Shown: positions 10,805 through 21,932 of the stretch, piece after piece
How the letters are laid out: every line of letters begins with the position of its first letter
Numbering within the stretch: position 1 is the first letter of the stretch
NCBI GenBank assembly: GCA_003427395.1
Contig: BFEA01000282.1
Span: forward strand, 814,862-878,861
Direction of reading: 5' to 3'
From: Chara braunii
Taxonomy: Eukaryota > Streptophyta > Charophyceae > Charales > Characeae
DNA length: 64,000 bases
Translations under genes and position numbers: made by a program
Notes under the pieces: generated by a model
The model's input: the letters and a program-made list of their open reading frames with translations, nothing else
Told to the model about the DNA's origin: nothing
The model's database searches: none

Positions 10805-12625
10805 ATATCCATATCTATATATACATACATTAGGCGACCGAGAGGAGCGAGGCTCTAGGAAGCCTGCCTCATCGCCATATAACTATCTATACATATACTA
10901 GGTGATCGAGAGGAGCGAGGCTCTATGAAGCCTACCTCATCGTCATATATGTATCTATATATACATATACTAGGCGATTGAGAGGAGCAAGGCTCTATGA
11001 AGCCTGCCTCATCGCCAGATTTATACATATACTAGGCGATCGAGAGGAGTGAGGCTCTATGAAGCCTGCCTCATCGCCATATATCTATCTATACATACAT
11101 ATACTAGGCGATCGAGAGGAGCGAGGCTCTATGAAACCTACCTCANNNNNNNNNNNNNNNNNNNNNNNNNNNNNNNNNNNNNNNNNNNNNNNNNNNNNNN
11201 NNNNNNNNNNNNNNNNNNNNNNNNNNNNNNNNNNNNNNNNNNNNNNNNNNNNNNNNNNNNNNNNNNNNNNNNNNNNNNNNNNNNNNNNNNNNNNNNNNNN
11301 NNNNNNNNNNNNNNNNNNNNNNNNNNNNNNNNNNNNNNNNNNNNNNNNNNNNNNNNNNNNNNNNNNNNNNNNNNNNNNNNNNNNNNNNNNNNNNNNNNNN
11401 NNNNNNNNNNNNNNNNNNNNNNNNNNNNNNNNNNNNNNNNNNNNNNNNNNNNNNNNNNNNNNNNNNNNNNNNNNNNNNNNNNNNNNNNNNNNNNNNNNNN
11501 NNNNNNNNNNNNNNNNNNNNNNNNNNNNNNNNNNNNNNNNNNNNNNNNNNNNNNNNNNNNNNNNNNNNNNNNNNNNNNNNNNNNNNNNNNNNNNNNNNNN
11601 NNNNNNNNNNNNNNNNNNNNNNNNNNNNNNNNNNNNNNNNNNNNNNNNNNNNNNNNNNNNNNNNNNNNNNNNNNNNNNNNNNNNNNNNNNNNNNNNNNNN
11701 NNNNNNNNNNNNNNNNNNNNNNNNNNNNNNNNNNNNNNNNNNNNNNNNNNNNNNNNNNNNNNNNNNNNNNNNNNNNNNNNNNNNNNNNNNNNNNNNNNNN
11801 NNNNNNNNNNNNNNNNNNNNNNNNNNNNNNNNNNNNNNNNNNNNNNNNNNNNNNNNNNNNNNNNNNNNNNNNNNNNNNNNNNNNNNNNNNNNNNNNNNNN
11901 NNNNNNNNNNNNNNNNNNNNNNNNNNNNNNNNNNNNNNNNNNNNNNNNNNNNNNNNNNNNNNNNNNNNNNNNNNNNNNNNNNNNNNNNNNNNNNNNNNNN
12001 NNNNNNNNNNNNNNNNNNNNNNNNNNNNNNNNNNNNNNNNNNNNNNNNNNNNNNNNNNNNNNNNNNNNNNNNNNNNNNNNNNNNNNNNNNNNNNNNNNNN
12101 NNNNNNNNNNNNNNNNNNNNNNNNNNNNNNNNNNNNNNNNNNCCTGCCTCATCGCCATATCTATATATATATATATATACTAGGCGATCGAGAGGAGCGA
12201 GGCTCTATGAAGGTTGCCTCATCGCCATATCTATATACGTATATTAGACGATCGAGAGGAGCGAGGATCTATGAAGCCTGCCTCATTGTCATATCTATAT
12301 ATATATATACTCGGCGATCGAGAGGAGCGAGGCTCTATGAAGCCTGCCTCATCGCCATATATATATATACTCGGCGATCGAGAGGAGCGAGGCTCTATGA
12401 AGCCTGCCTCATCGCCATATATCTATTTATATATACATATACTAGGCGATCGAGAGGAGCGAGGTTCTATGAAGCCTGCCTCATCGCCATATATCTATTT
12501 ATATGTACATATACTAGGCGATTGAGAGAAGCTCGACTCTAAGAAGCCTGCCTCATCGCCCCATCTATATAAATACTAGGCGATCGTGAGAAGCGAGGTT
12601 TTACGGAGCCTGCCTCATCACCATA
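10805..12625 (+). repeat. Hairpin array, core type GGCGATCGAGAGGAGCGAGG
   Basis: About five complete units and one partial unit precede the gap and eight follow it, with a period near 70 bp. Each unit is a long hairpin. Outer arms GGCGAT and ATCGCC pair. An inner stem AGGCT-CTATGA-AGCCT forms the tip. AT-rich spacers such as ATATCTATATATACATA separate units. The unit at about 12247-12294 has GACGAT opposite ATTGTC, retaining pairing. The 997 N bases at 11146-12142 lie inside the array, so its true length is unknown. Confidence 0.8.
11146..12142. other. Assembly gap (997 N)
   Basis: The N run lies inside the tandem hairpin array. Open frames drawn across it are artefacts. Confidence 0.99.
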
Positions 12626-12639
12626 ATAACTTATACTCT

Positions 12640-13670
12640 CCACGTCAGATACCGACAAGGTTTGAATGTATCTTGATCAATCCACTGCCGGATGCCTGTT
12701 TCCTTATAACTAATTCAACCGATTGCGAACTCGCTGATTCTAGGAAGGAAGGATAAAGGAGATCTTAACTCAGAGAGACTTATCAACCTTGAGATTCTGA
12801 ATTGATCTCTATCATATGATTTTCTTTCTGAATGGAATGAATGGTATTGCTTGAGGTTATTAGGGACATGGGGCTCATAATTAACTTTTAAGAGGGAAGA
12901 AACATAGTGGAACCGTTGAGACAAAACAGACTGGGAATGAATTATGTTCATTACCTAAACCAATCAGGCGAGCGAATTGATAATGAGGGTAGGAGTTAGG
13001 CAGTAGGTCGACTGTGAGCACCAAACACTAAGTCACAAGGCTAAAAGTGATCTTCTAGATCCCAACGTCGAAGGAAAGAAGTTAAGATTCCTTCGGACTG
13101 TGTTATGTCTACAGGGTTCAGCGCTCTTGGAGAGGATTACGGAAGAAATCCGTAAGGGAACTATAAATTATGTTATCATTGGATAACAGGTCGGTAGAAT
13201 TACGACTCAACTTCCACCATGGCCTGATACCCACACCTAAGACAAGACCTAAAAAGGAAAACAGATAAATATTTCCCCTGTATCTATGCCTCTAAATTCG
13301 TCAAAATCACATTCGAAGGCCTTTGAAAATGTGAAGGGCTGGGGTAATAGGAGTCAGGATTAGGAAGGGATGTTGTCTTTGAAAGTTTTGGGGCGTGAGT
13401 GGCTTGGCTGGGGTAATAGGAGTCAGGATTAGGAAGGAATATTATCGTTCAAGGTTTTGAGGCGTGAGTGACTTGCTATGAATGGGTTACAAGTTGACGC
13501 TTGTAGTGCATTCTGTGTCTGCATTTGTACGCGTGTATGTGATTTTCTTGCATCTGCACAGGTGTTGGACACTTGAACTGTCTTTCTGACTTTGGAATCA
13601 TGTGGGATATTCGGGCAACGGGGCACAACAATTGTGAAAGTGAGGTTCACCGCTCATTCAGCTTCCCTGA
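12640..13670. other. Body of element I between array and D
   Basis: This stretch corresponds to 62.0-62.95 kb in copy V, with shared phrases such as ACGGAAGAAATCCGTAA, ATAACAGGTCGGTAGAA and GCTGGGGTAA. B is GTTATC-ATTG-GATAAC followed by GTCGG-TAGAATTA-CGAC at about 13165-13210. A 57-bp phrase (GGCTGGGGTAATAGGAGTCA and onward) is duplicated at 13340 and 13408. No coding capacity is convincing. Confidence 0.5.

Positions 13671-13673
<3 letters not shown>

Positions 13674-13729
<56 letters not shown>
13674..13729. repeat. (AT)n microsatellite
   Basis: A perfect dinucleotide run within element I. Copy V has only a short ATATATCTATATATA equivalent at the same place. Confidence 0.95.
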
Positions 13730-13731
<2 letters not shown>

Positions 13732-13987
13732 GTGGATGAGATCGTAAGCTGGTCTGAGCTTAGGAAGTTATTGTCTAGAAGTCTGTTTGAGATCTTGAGA
13801 GAATGAGAGATCACAAAGGGGCTTGACCCCGACTTTTCTCATATGGTTAACAAAGAATACATAGAGTCATTGTCCTAGTTAGCTAAGCGTGGAAGACTGA
13901 CCGAGAAAGTCGACCTGATTACATAGTCGGTCTAGGGAGTTAGCACCTTGGGGCACGGCATACGGGTCAGTCTTAAGGCATTCTACA

Positions 13988-14215
13988 TCGCGTATGCCTA
14001 TGCTACGGCGATCGAGAAAACGCCCTCGGCTGACCTACCTCTGCGATTGCATGTAAAAGCCTTCGCACGTGGGTCAGTAGCTCGTCGGGGATACGCCCAC
14101 CTAAGAGATGGTGACAACTCCCGTAGGTGAAGGTAATGTTGTACCTCGTGGGATCCCTAACCTGTCGTAGGGAGTCGCGAGAGGTATAACACGTGCGCAC
14201 GGTCGGAGTTGGTCT
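13988..14215 (+). ncRNA. Structured 3' domain D, copy I
   Basis: Stems seen here include GTGGG pairing with CCCAC around GTAGCTCGTCGGGGATACG, GAGGGTA-like remnants, and CTCGTGG-ATCCCT pairing with AGGGA-GTCGCGAG. Comparison with copies V, 0 and VI shows changed but still paired bases in the last stem. The domain ends near CGGTCGGAGTTGG, which is followed by TCTCAG, a possible 3' splice site before exon-like E. Confidence 0.45.
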
Positions 14216-14339
14216 CAGGCTGAAACACTTCTAAACTCCTGCGTGATACGACCGTGAGGTTCAACACCAAAAATTTACTTTACGTCTGGGTGTGGGACCG
14301 CCGTGCGCGACACCGCGACTACCACTCCCTTGATCAAGT

Positions 14340-14915
14340 GATAGGACGGCCCCACGGGAGCTTCCCATAACATGATTTCATGTTAAACAGATAGATCGTT
14401 AGTAATTACTCGTGCCATCCATCAGTCATACCTAAACAAGCAGTAGGGTTACTCACCCGGGAGTATCCCTCTACTGTCCAAACACAATCACCTCATTTCT
14501 TCTCTCGTTAGTTGATCTTCAGATCAAACAAGTATTTAGGTGACCCCTTGGGAGCTATCCCACTACCAGTTTGATGCGTAGGAGATCAGTCAAAACAACT
14601 CTTAGTTAAGTTGTTCTGATCGTTCACCTATCTTCCCTATGCGTCATGAATGAACAAGAGGTATGCCTACTCCATGGGAAGTCGGACGGATCGTCCTACC
14701 CCACAGGAGTACCGGATTACCTCTAGCCTGTAAGGTAATAAGGAAATCGCACGGCAACTTCCCGTCACCAACGTTGGAGTCAAACAGACATTTCATCAAC
14801 TCGTTACTCAGTCGGGTGAATGACAGGGTAATTCGCATGGGAGTATCCTATCATTCACTTTAATCATTTCATGCAAGCAGTGTGACGACCCCACGGAAGT
14901 CTCCATCACACAACT
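14340..14915. repeat. Hairpin array, core type CCCACGGGAGTCTCC (copy II)
   Basis: Units with paired arms: CAGTAG 14441-14446 with CTACTG 14471-14476; AGAGGTA near 14653 with TACCTCT near 14715, spanning two cores; GTGAATGA 14816-14823 with TCATTCAC 14851-14858, perfect over 8 bp; GTGTGA 14880-14885 with TCACAC 14906-14911. Cores are cccacgggag, cccgggagtatccc, catgggagtatcct and ccccacggaagtctcc. Arms differ entirely from unit to unit. Confidence 0.75.
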
Positions 14916-15134
14916 TTATCTCTCAAACCCAAGCAGACTAGGTTCCTTCTCGGTTCTCTTAGGTTCCTTCCTTACTTCAGGCAAGTTTATTACTTCATGC
15001 ATATGTTCATTCACCCTTTCTGAAAGTTTTACTCATGAAGAAAACAAGAAAATGTATAGGACACATTCATTCATGCAGTCTAATAGAGAGTTGTAACTAG
15101 TAATGGATCAGGGAAAGGAGCGAATCATTCATAC

Positions 15135-15192
15135 CTTATGGTTCTCTGCCTCCAGAGTTCCTCCTGAACTCCGGCAGAGCTCCCGCAATCGC
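15135..15192 (-). other. Conserved exon-like block A, copy II
   Basis: On the minus strand the block reads through RLRELCRSSGGTLEAENHK without a stop and then meets GTATGA. It is the cleanest open copy together with that of element V. Confidence 0.5.
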
Positions 15193-15440
15193 TCTGTTAT
15201 GTCTGACCGTTTGATCATCATTTTCCATAGAGTATACTTTTATTTCAAAGAGATTATACCAATCCTGAAAGTTGTGAAAAATAAGATAATGAGGGGATTA
15301 GATTATGGGAGAATGGAGAAGGATGAAGGAGGTAGGCACCGTCTAATCGTGATGATGTCCCTCTCCTCTCCAGTGCCCTGCATCCTCTCCTTCTCTTACC
15401 CATAATGCTTAATAATAGCAATATCAAAATAATGAAAAAT

Positions 15441-15456
15441 AAATAATAATTAATAA

Positions 15457-15505
<49 letters not shown>

Positions 15506-15510
15506 GTAAT
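15441..15510. repeat. (AAT)n microsatellite
   Basis: A trinucleotide run with few interruptions. It is the first of ten AAT/ATT runs in this window. Confidence 0.95.
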
Positions 15511-16080
15511 AAGATGTAGTATCATATCACTTTTTTTTTTTTCCCTTTTCCTTCTCCTCCCATCTTTCCTTCTTTCTTAATTTCTTCACCTTCTTCGTTT
15601 TTCACTCTTCCTACTCCTTCTTTCTTTCCTGTCATCCCCTCCTTTTTAGTCCACATGCACCCCATTTGCCTTTTCCTCACAGCCATCGGACAGTAACCCG
15701 CTCGTTGTTCCCGCATGTGTGTCTCAAGGACTATGTGTGTGTGATTGCTGCCCTGTTTGGCTCGCAAGACCACGCGGACGCATACCACTCAGTGTTTGCT
15801 ACTCTGCGTGTCTAGCCATGGCTTGTTCGTGCCCTGTTGTTCGGTTGTGACCCATACCACTCCGTGTTTGCGCGCGGATGTGGTAATAATGTTGTGTTTC
15901 TCAGTGGCCCGTGGACCTTCTTACCATGCTGGCCGTATGATCTGTGTGTCGAGGTTGCCACCATCTGCGCAGTCGCTTCTTCCGGAAGAACCCCCGGAGT
16001 GAGGCCCCGACCGTATTGCATGCAGCACTGTCTGAGATTTGTATCTGAAAACTGCTGAGAAAATGGCCTTTTGTGGATAT

Positions 16081-16105
16081 TCAGGTCGGCCTTCACTTAA
16101 GGCGG
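16081..16105. repeat. Small hairpin with CTTCACTTAAG core
   Basis: GGCCTTCACTTAAGGC, on the opposite strand to the two related hairpins at 59850-59915 whose core is CTAAGTGAAG. Arms differ between the three sites. Confidence 0.4.
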
Positions 16106-16139
16106 GCACGAGGCTCGCTGCGGTACCAGCAACACTATT

Positions 16140-16235
16140 CAATAATAATAAAAAAAATAATAAAAATAATGATAATAACAATAATAGTAATAATAATAAT
16201 AACAATAATAATAATAATAACAATAATAATATAAT
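16140..16235. repeat. (AAT)n microsatellite
   Basis: Imperfect AAT run with AAC and GAT interruptions. Confidence 0.95.
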
Positions 16236-16574
16236 GACAAACTGACTTCAGATCGCAAAAATCAGATTGAAAGTCGGGAAGTTCGATACCATATGGGAAG
16301 CGGAACTGCACTGATACTACATCAACCAAGGACCAGAGTACTGCATCCGAATGCCAGTGAGGACATACTCTCTCCTTCACTAGCATATGAGTCTAGAGTC
16401 CTTCCTTCTACTTGATGCTTTGTCTACTATCACACAGCTAGTATCAGCCTACGAACTGATAATTGCAACTGTGGAAGTCAGCAACAGAACCAAAGTATAT
16501 GGGGATGTCGATCCCGTAGACCATCGCTAAGACAAGGTACGTGCCTCTACACCAGCCTCACCTCTCTCTCTTTC

Positions 16575-16790
16575 TTCTTGTGGGTGTGTTTGTCTGTTTG
16601 TTTGAGTCTGTTTGTTTACTTTTCTGCGTTTGTCTGTTTGGCTGCTTGTGTCTGTCTTACCGTGTATCTGACTGTGTGTCTGATTTTGTGTCTGACTCTC
16701 TCTTGTCATGCACGGCTGTCTGTGTTCGTATATCTATGTCTGTATGTCTTGCCTGTCTGTTTCCCTTTGCTTTTCCTCCTTCTTCTCTTC
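16575..16790. repeat. TCTG/TTTG-rich simple sequence
   Basis: Degenerate TGTCTGTTTG repeats. Long frames rich in V, C, L and S on the plus strand are artefacts of it. Confidence 0.8.
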
Positions 16791-17329
16791 ATTTTCTTGT
16801 CTTCGTCGTGCTCCCTCCTTTCCTCTAACTGATAAGGCTCAATGAACTTCCCTCAGCACTTGCAGCGACAAAACCGTTGAGAGTACAGCGATTCAGACAC
16901 TTCCCTGGACCCTCTCAATCAGTAGTAGCGACGACAATGTGCACAAAGGGTAAGGACGTAATCAATACGAGCTTATTATTTCCTCTGCAAGGAATACGAG
17001 CGATAACAGTATACAGTAAGCCTAGTCGCGAAATCACAGAGATGTTTGAATAGTCGTGTACAAGTAAAGAGCATAAATGCATTGAGATTTCAACCAATAA
17101 ATGCAATACAACGAGCTCATGAACCCAAGTTCAACTTGAAGCTTTTAGGCCACACCAACACAGTATCCAAGGTCGATGTTCTCTGTCTGGTGCCCCAACC
17201 CCTGGTCTATACTACTTGTCTATCATGCCACATCGACTAATGTACACGATGTCAACCTCATATCCGACCTCCTCCATGCACCAGGTACGTATCTCGTCTC
17301 CTCCCTTTTTTTATCTCTCTTTCTCTGTA

Positions 17330-17738
17330 CCCCTTTTTCTGTCTCACTCTCTGTGCGTATGTGTCTCCCTCACTATGTTTCTGTGTCTTTTCGTCTGATT
17401 GCCCGTTCGTGTTTGTCTGTTTGTATACTTGTCTTCGTTTTTTTGTCCGTTCACTTGTAGCGTCTGTCTGTCTGTTTGACTGTGCTTCTCTGTTCGTTCG
17501 TTTGCCCTTGTATCTGATTGCGTATTCTGACTGTGTCTCCGACTGTGTTTCCGTCTGTGTACCTGATTGTGCGTCTCTCTGTCGCCTGTCTGTCTCGGTC
17601 AGCTTGTCTGTCTCAGTCTGTTTGCGTCTGTTTAACAATTTGTAGTTGTCTGTTTCTGTCTGTAAGGGTGTCCGTGTGCTTGTTTGTTCGTCTGTGTCTG
17701 TCTGACACTCGACACACACGCACACACAGTCACACACA

Positions 17739-17781
<43 letters not shown>
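17330..17781. repeat. TCTG-rich tract ending in (AC)n
   Basis: Degenerate TCTGTCTG runs merge into (AC)n at about 17705-17781, immediately upstream of the donor-edged repeat at 17815. Confidence 0.85.
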
Positions 17782-17814
17782 GTACGTACTCATATTCACG
17801 CCCACCCAAACAAA

Positions 17815-17885
17815 CAAGTGTGGCAGCGTATATTTCCATGTTCTAGCGGTTAGTTCATTCGATTTTGCACACCCCATCTAAGGAA
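17815..17885 (-). repeat. Donor-edged repeat, minus orientation
   Basis: GTATATTTCCATGTTCTAGC then TTCATTCGATTTTGC, the reverse complement of the family core. The donor edge is not preserved beyond 17885. Confidence 0.6.
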
Positions 17886-18347
17886 GGGGTATTTGTTTGT
17901 TTGGTGAGTTGCTCATCCTATTAGTGAGAAGAAAAAAAAAACTCACTTCGCTTGCAATATAACGAGATTAGCCAAGATATGCAGAATACCGTGGTCACAA
18001 CATGGGGAACACGACAAGCACACCCGAGATCCAAGAAAGTCGGGCGCCCGATGTACTTCGCATCCCAGAAAGCCACCATCCTCCCATAAGGTAAGCTCCT
18101 CCCTACCCTCACTCTTTCCTCCTCCTACTTCCCCTTCTCCATTATTCTCCTCCTTCTTCTTCTTCGTGTGTGTGTGTGTGATGAGTCCGTGAAATTCCGA
18201 CCGAAACAGTTTGTCACAACCCCTCGTTCGTCATCCCCTTTTCTATCTTCTTCTCCTCTTCATTCTCTCTCTTGCCTTCCTTAAGGGACCATCCTTTCTT
18301 CTAACCGCGATCCCCACCTTTTCGCTCAATCCATCTTTGGGTTATTT

Positions 18348-18399
18348 GTAATAATAAATTCAAGCAGTCATAATAATAATAGTAATAATAATAATAGTG

Positions 18400-18431
<32 letters not shown>

Positions 18432-18460
18432 TATAATAATAATGATAATAATAATAAAAG
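18348..18460. repeat. (AAT)n microsatellite
   Basis: Trinucleotide run with AGT and GAT interruptions. Confidence 0.95.
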
Positions 18461-18599
18461 TGCGCAAAGGAAGTGAGCAATAGCGAGATGACAATATTCA
18501 GAATGCACAATCACATTCAAAGCCAGAATGTATAGCAGTGTCCAGAAAGCAGCATTGCACTAATATAACACCAAGGGAGAATCATAACACTAAAAACCA

Positions 18600-18735
18600 A
18601 ATGTCAAGGAGAGCTTGATCTCGCCTCCACCAACATATGTGTCCATACCTTTCTCCCTACTTGGCGCTCAACGCCAAGCCTATTCCCCACACAGCTACCA
18701 TCTGCCTACTTATTGACATTGCAACTGTTGACGTA
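18600..18735 (-). repeat. GGCGC-hairpin module, minus copy
   Basis: CTTGGCG-CTCAA-CGCCAAG (18659-18677) forms a 7-bp hairpin. Flanking words (ACAGCTACC, CATTGCAACTGTTGAC) are the complement of words flanking similar hairpins at 56.8 and 57.5 kb. The arm sequence differs from those copies but remains paired. Confidence 0.5.
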
Positions 18736-18904
18736 AGTAACCAACGAAATACTTGAAAATGCCGCTGAATGTAGACCATCTCCAAAACCAGGTTCACGCC
18801 TCACATCCTCATCCCCATTCTCTCTCTCTCTATCTCATACACACACACACATACACACAAAACGGCGCACTTACACACACTCTCACATGCGCACACACCC
18901 AACA

Positions 18905-18985
18905 TGTATGGTTGTCCATACTTCCATATTCTAGTCATAAATCCATTCGAATTTTGCTCAGCATGACGATGAAAGTAGCATCCGG
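18905..18985 (-). repeat. Donor-edged repeat, minus orientation
   Basis: CATACTTCCATATTCTAGTC then CCATTCGAATTTTGCTCAGC. It lies downstream of an (AC)n tract, as in the copies at 17.8 and 19.65 kb. Confidence 0.6.
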
Positions 18986-19122
18986 TATGCCATTTGTCTT
19001 CTTCTTGTATTCTCCTTCTTTTTTTTTTTCTCCTTTTTCTCCTCTCCACGCTCGTCTTTTCTCTACCACGCCGACTTTACACGTACATAGTTGAAATTAT
19101 TGGTAAGATCAACATGAAATAG

Positions 19123-19150
19123 TAATGATAATAATAATAATAATAATATC

Positions 19151-19194
<44 letters not shown>

Positions 19195-19196
19195 CA

Positions 19197-19282
<86 letters not shown>
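19123..19282. repeat. (AAT)n microsatellite
   Basis: Long AAT run, about 160 bp. Confidence 0.97.
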
Positions 19283-19283
<1 letters not shown>

Positions 19284-19423
19284 GTATACTATCCACTTCC
19301 CGGCTTGGTACAAAAGAAAAATTGTGTAAGCCCCCTTCGTTAGCTATTTGGCTCACTCATCATGAAGGTGAGTGCCCAACTCAATCAGTAGTGAATTTGT
19401 GTGACTTTAAAACCAACGAAAAA

Positions 19424-19483
19424 CAATAATAATAATAATAAATATAAATAATAATAACAATAATAATAATTAATAATAAATGA
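19424..19483. repeat. (AAT)n microsatellite
   Basis: Short imperfect AAT run. Confidence 0.9.
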
Positions 19484-19649
19484 ACGCAGACTGTTTTCCT
19501 AGTCCGATTTGCCCACGGATCAGAACCTTTGCTTATGTGAGATCGCGGGGCAGAGGCTATGGCAACGATCGGCGAAAACAGTAAGTCTTTTCCACTCATT
19601 CTATCTATACTCATACACACACATACAAACACATACACACACGTAGCGG

Positions 19650-19760
19650 GACAGTGTATATTTCCATGTTCTAGCGGTAGATTCACTCATTTTGATTATC
19701 CTATCGACGCAAGTAGTGTGAGGTTAGTTGCGGCTTTGGGGACTTACCTGTCTCTCTCTC
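19650..19760 (-). repeat. Donor-edged repeat with donor edge on the minus strand
   Basis: Read on the minus strand the copy begins with CAG/GTAAGTCCCCAAAG at 19747. It continues through ACTACTTGCGTCGATAGGAT, GTGAATCTACCGCTAGAACA and ends with ATATACACTGTCC. It supports the rule that family homology starts at a splice donor even in the opposite orientation. Confidence 0.65.
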
Positions 19761-19916
19761 TCTCTCGCCTTCTTCGTTGCGCTGTGAATGCCCTCAAAGA
19801 CAGATAACTCGAGGTCCGACCAGCTCCTCTCCGAAGCCTACGGGATAAGGGTGCCGAAGCTGGGAATGGGCAACGGGTAAGCCGCCTTCACCCCTCCCTC
19901 CTCCTTGCTTCACCTT

Positions 19917-19990
19917 CCTCTTCTTCTTCTTCTTCTTCTTCTTCTTCTTCTTCTTCTTCTTCTTTTTTTTTTTTTTTTTTTTCTTTTTTC
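19917..19990. repeat. (CTT)n microsatellite followed by a T run
   Basis: TTC/CTT repeats and a T tract. Poly-leucine and poly-lysine frames here are artefacts. Confidence 0.95.
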
Positions 19991-20334
19991 TTCTTCTTAT
20001 TCCTTGAGCGCCGCCACCTCGCTGCTTCCACCACACCTTTTTACATCGTGTTTGTGGACACTTGCCAGGGCCCGTGCTTTTGGTTTGCGCTTGCTGCCTC
20101 ACATGCGCACGCGCCTCTCGTCATCCCTTCTGCTCACGTTGTGCAGTTCCTTTCCATCGTGCAGCATTCGTTTTGCCAGGTCGCGCCCTCTCTTCATCTT
20201 GCGCAATAAATCCCCGCCTTGTTCTTCATTCCTTTCGTGGTGTCCTTCCTTCCTCACGACGTTCTCCTTCTCTCTCTCGGCTTTATCCTTTTTCTCTCTT
20301 CCCCTTTCTCTCTCTCATACACACATACATACGT

Positions 20335-20397
20335 GCAGTGGTGTATATTTCCATGATCTAGCAATAGATATATCCGACTTTGCTCATCCTATATGTG
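20335..20397 (-). repeat. Donor-edged repeat fragment
   Basis: GTATATTTCCATGATCTAGC then TTTGCTCATCCTAT. It abuts the left end of the long inverted repeat. Confidence 0.55.
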
Positions 20398-21932
20398 GTG
20401 ACCACGCCCACTCCCGACTTTACTCTACCATCCCGATCTTCGAATGTACCCAGCGCAGCTTTGCGTCCGGGTCCATTCGTCTCCCTTCCCCTCTATGCCC
20501 GCCTTCCGCTGCGGCCCGTGGTTCCTGCCTCGCCTCACCATCTCATCGCCCATCACTCGTCACCTCTCCTCTATTCACTCCGCCCCTCTCGCCCTTGGTT
20601 CACGTTGGCATCACCAATACCCTGCTCCCCGCACTTCGTCTTTGCTGACTTCATATCCCAGCGCCCGCTTTCTCGGTATTCGACAGCGCGGTCAGCCCGC
20701 AACAACGCGATGTAACAGAGCTCCGAAAGAAAACTCAAAGTGCCCGGCCTTTCCCCGATTTATGCACGCCCTTCACGCACAGGGGCCGTACTAACCCTCT
20801 CAATATTGTTCCTATCTTACGAGTGTCCCGAGGGACTTCACCGCGGCAACACCCGGGGTACCGTGCCTCGTCCTGAAGGGACCGGGGCCGTCGCCTGAAA
20901 CAGGCAAGGCATAGCAGAAATACTAGTAAAATATAAATAAATATAAGGTGCCCTGGTTCTTCTGAAAGCGGTTGCCGCCCCCTTTTTCCCCGCCAGTCCC
21001 GTGGGTCGGGCCCACTACCACCTATTCAGCAAAAGCTGAAGAGGATAGCCCTGGCGGCCCTGTACCCCTCGGCCCTCACCTCGTCGCTCCGCTGCTCCGC
21101 TGCTCCCTCGTCGCCGCCTGCTGGCCTTGAACCCCGAACCTTCGTATCCGCAACCTGACGCCGTAACCTATAGGGCTAAGCCCCAACCTGGGATTAGCAG
21201 GCGGTGGATCCCATATGAAGTGGTACTTGAAGTGAGGCAGTCCAGTACTTAGGGCTGAGGAGGACGTCGTAGGCCTTACCCCCACCTATTACCGGGCGCG
21301 CGGCTACCAGATAATCATGCTGGCCTCCCTGATCGTGCCACGGCTGCCCGCGTACCATCCCACATATCAGCCCTGCCGCCGGTCAGTGTAGTAAACGAGG
21401 GTTAGTCCATTAATCCCTGGCCTAGTCAAGAGTGTGACGTCAAGTCGGACGCATGCATCAATACTACAATCAAAGGGGCAAAATCACACGCGCGCCTTNG
21501 TACTTGAAGTGAGGCAGTCCAGTACTTAGGGCTGAGGAGGACGTCGTAGGCCTTACCCCCACCTATTACCGGGCGCGCGGCTACCAGATAATCACGCTGG
21601 CCTCCCTGATCGTGCCACGGCTGCCCGCGTACCATCCCACATATCAGCCCTGCCGCCGGTCAGCGTAGTAAACGAGGGTTAGTCCATTAATCCCTGGCCA
21701 AGTCAAGAGTGTGACGTCAAGTCGGACGCATGCGTCAATACGAAAGGGGCAAAATCACACGTGCGCCTTGAAACTGCGCGCCCACTCATCCTACCTACTT
21801 AGACAACCTTGGTCCATACATAGGTAACCGTTTGAACACACAGGCCTGGACCCTTAGCCCCGCTGTCACTTGCAAAAACCAGGGCGAATACCCCTGCAAG
21901 GGTATTCGCGCCGACATCGGACTTACCCGCCA
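20398..21932 (+). repeat. Long inverted repeat, left arm
   Basis: This sequence recurs in reverse complement at 40855-42108, beginning CCACGCCCACTCCCGACTTT here. Identity is high by eye across the full length. The left arm is about 280 bp longer because of an internal duplication around the N at 21499. Long proline- and serine-rich frames in both arms are open in more than one frame, so I do not call a gene. Confidence 0.8.
21223..21775. repeat. Direct duplication around a single N
   Basis: The block starting TACTTGAAGTGAGGCAGTCC (21224) is repeated after the N at 21499, with small differences including a 10-bp indel. The inverted arm at 41 kb has only one copy. Unmerged allelic contig ends are the likely cause. 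Confidence 0.75.

Larger units (their letters stand above)
10140..14330 (+). mobile_element. Hairpin-array element, copy I
   Basis: The order is block A (10198-10255) ending in a GTACGT donor, a telomere-like run (10268-10295), an array at 10.8-12.6 kb broken by a 997-bp gap, hairpin pair B (13165-13210), an (AT)n run (13674-13729), structured domain D (13988-14215) and exon-like E. The left homology to copy V begins near CGATCGATTGCA (10161), and the right homology ends near 14315. The same order in copy V at 61-63.5 kb defines the element. No protein machinery is visible. Confidence 0.65.
14330..15200 (-). mobile_element. Hairpin-array element, copy II (3' truncated)
   Basis: On the minus strand, block A (15192-15135, donor GTATGA) is followed by an array of the same core type as copy 0 (14905-14340). 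Similarity then stops against the right end of copy I. B and D are missing, so copy II was truncated, perhaps by insertion or recombination with copy I. Confidence 0.6.
16400..19880 (+). other. Series of candidate plus-strand splice donors with intron-like tracts
   Basis: Donor-like sites occur at 16537 (AAG/GTACGT), 17285 (CAG/GTACGT), 18091 (AAG/GTAAGC), 18733 (GTAAGT), 19581 (ACA/GTAAGT) and 19877 (GTAAGC). After most of them the sequence turns pyrimidine-rich, with TCTG or AC microsatellites, and then contains a minus-oriented donor-edged repeat. Short open segments precede each donor. A multi-exon gene or tandemly duplicated exon-intron modules are possible. No protein family is recognised, and cDNA would be needed to set boundaries. 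Confidence 0.25.

Noticed and set aside
11049-12542. Long open frame across the array at 11-12.5 kb
   Set aside because: It spans 997 N bases and is otherwise a translated tandem repeat (RRSRGARLYEACLIA).
17258-17839. 193-codon minus-strand frame rich in T, Q and E
   Set aside because: It is a translation of the TCTG/AC simple sequence.
19905-20648. 247-codon plus-strand frame
   Set aside because: It begins in a CTT microsatellite (poly-Leu/Phe). The rest lies in the long inverted repeat, where several frames are open.
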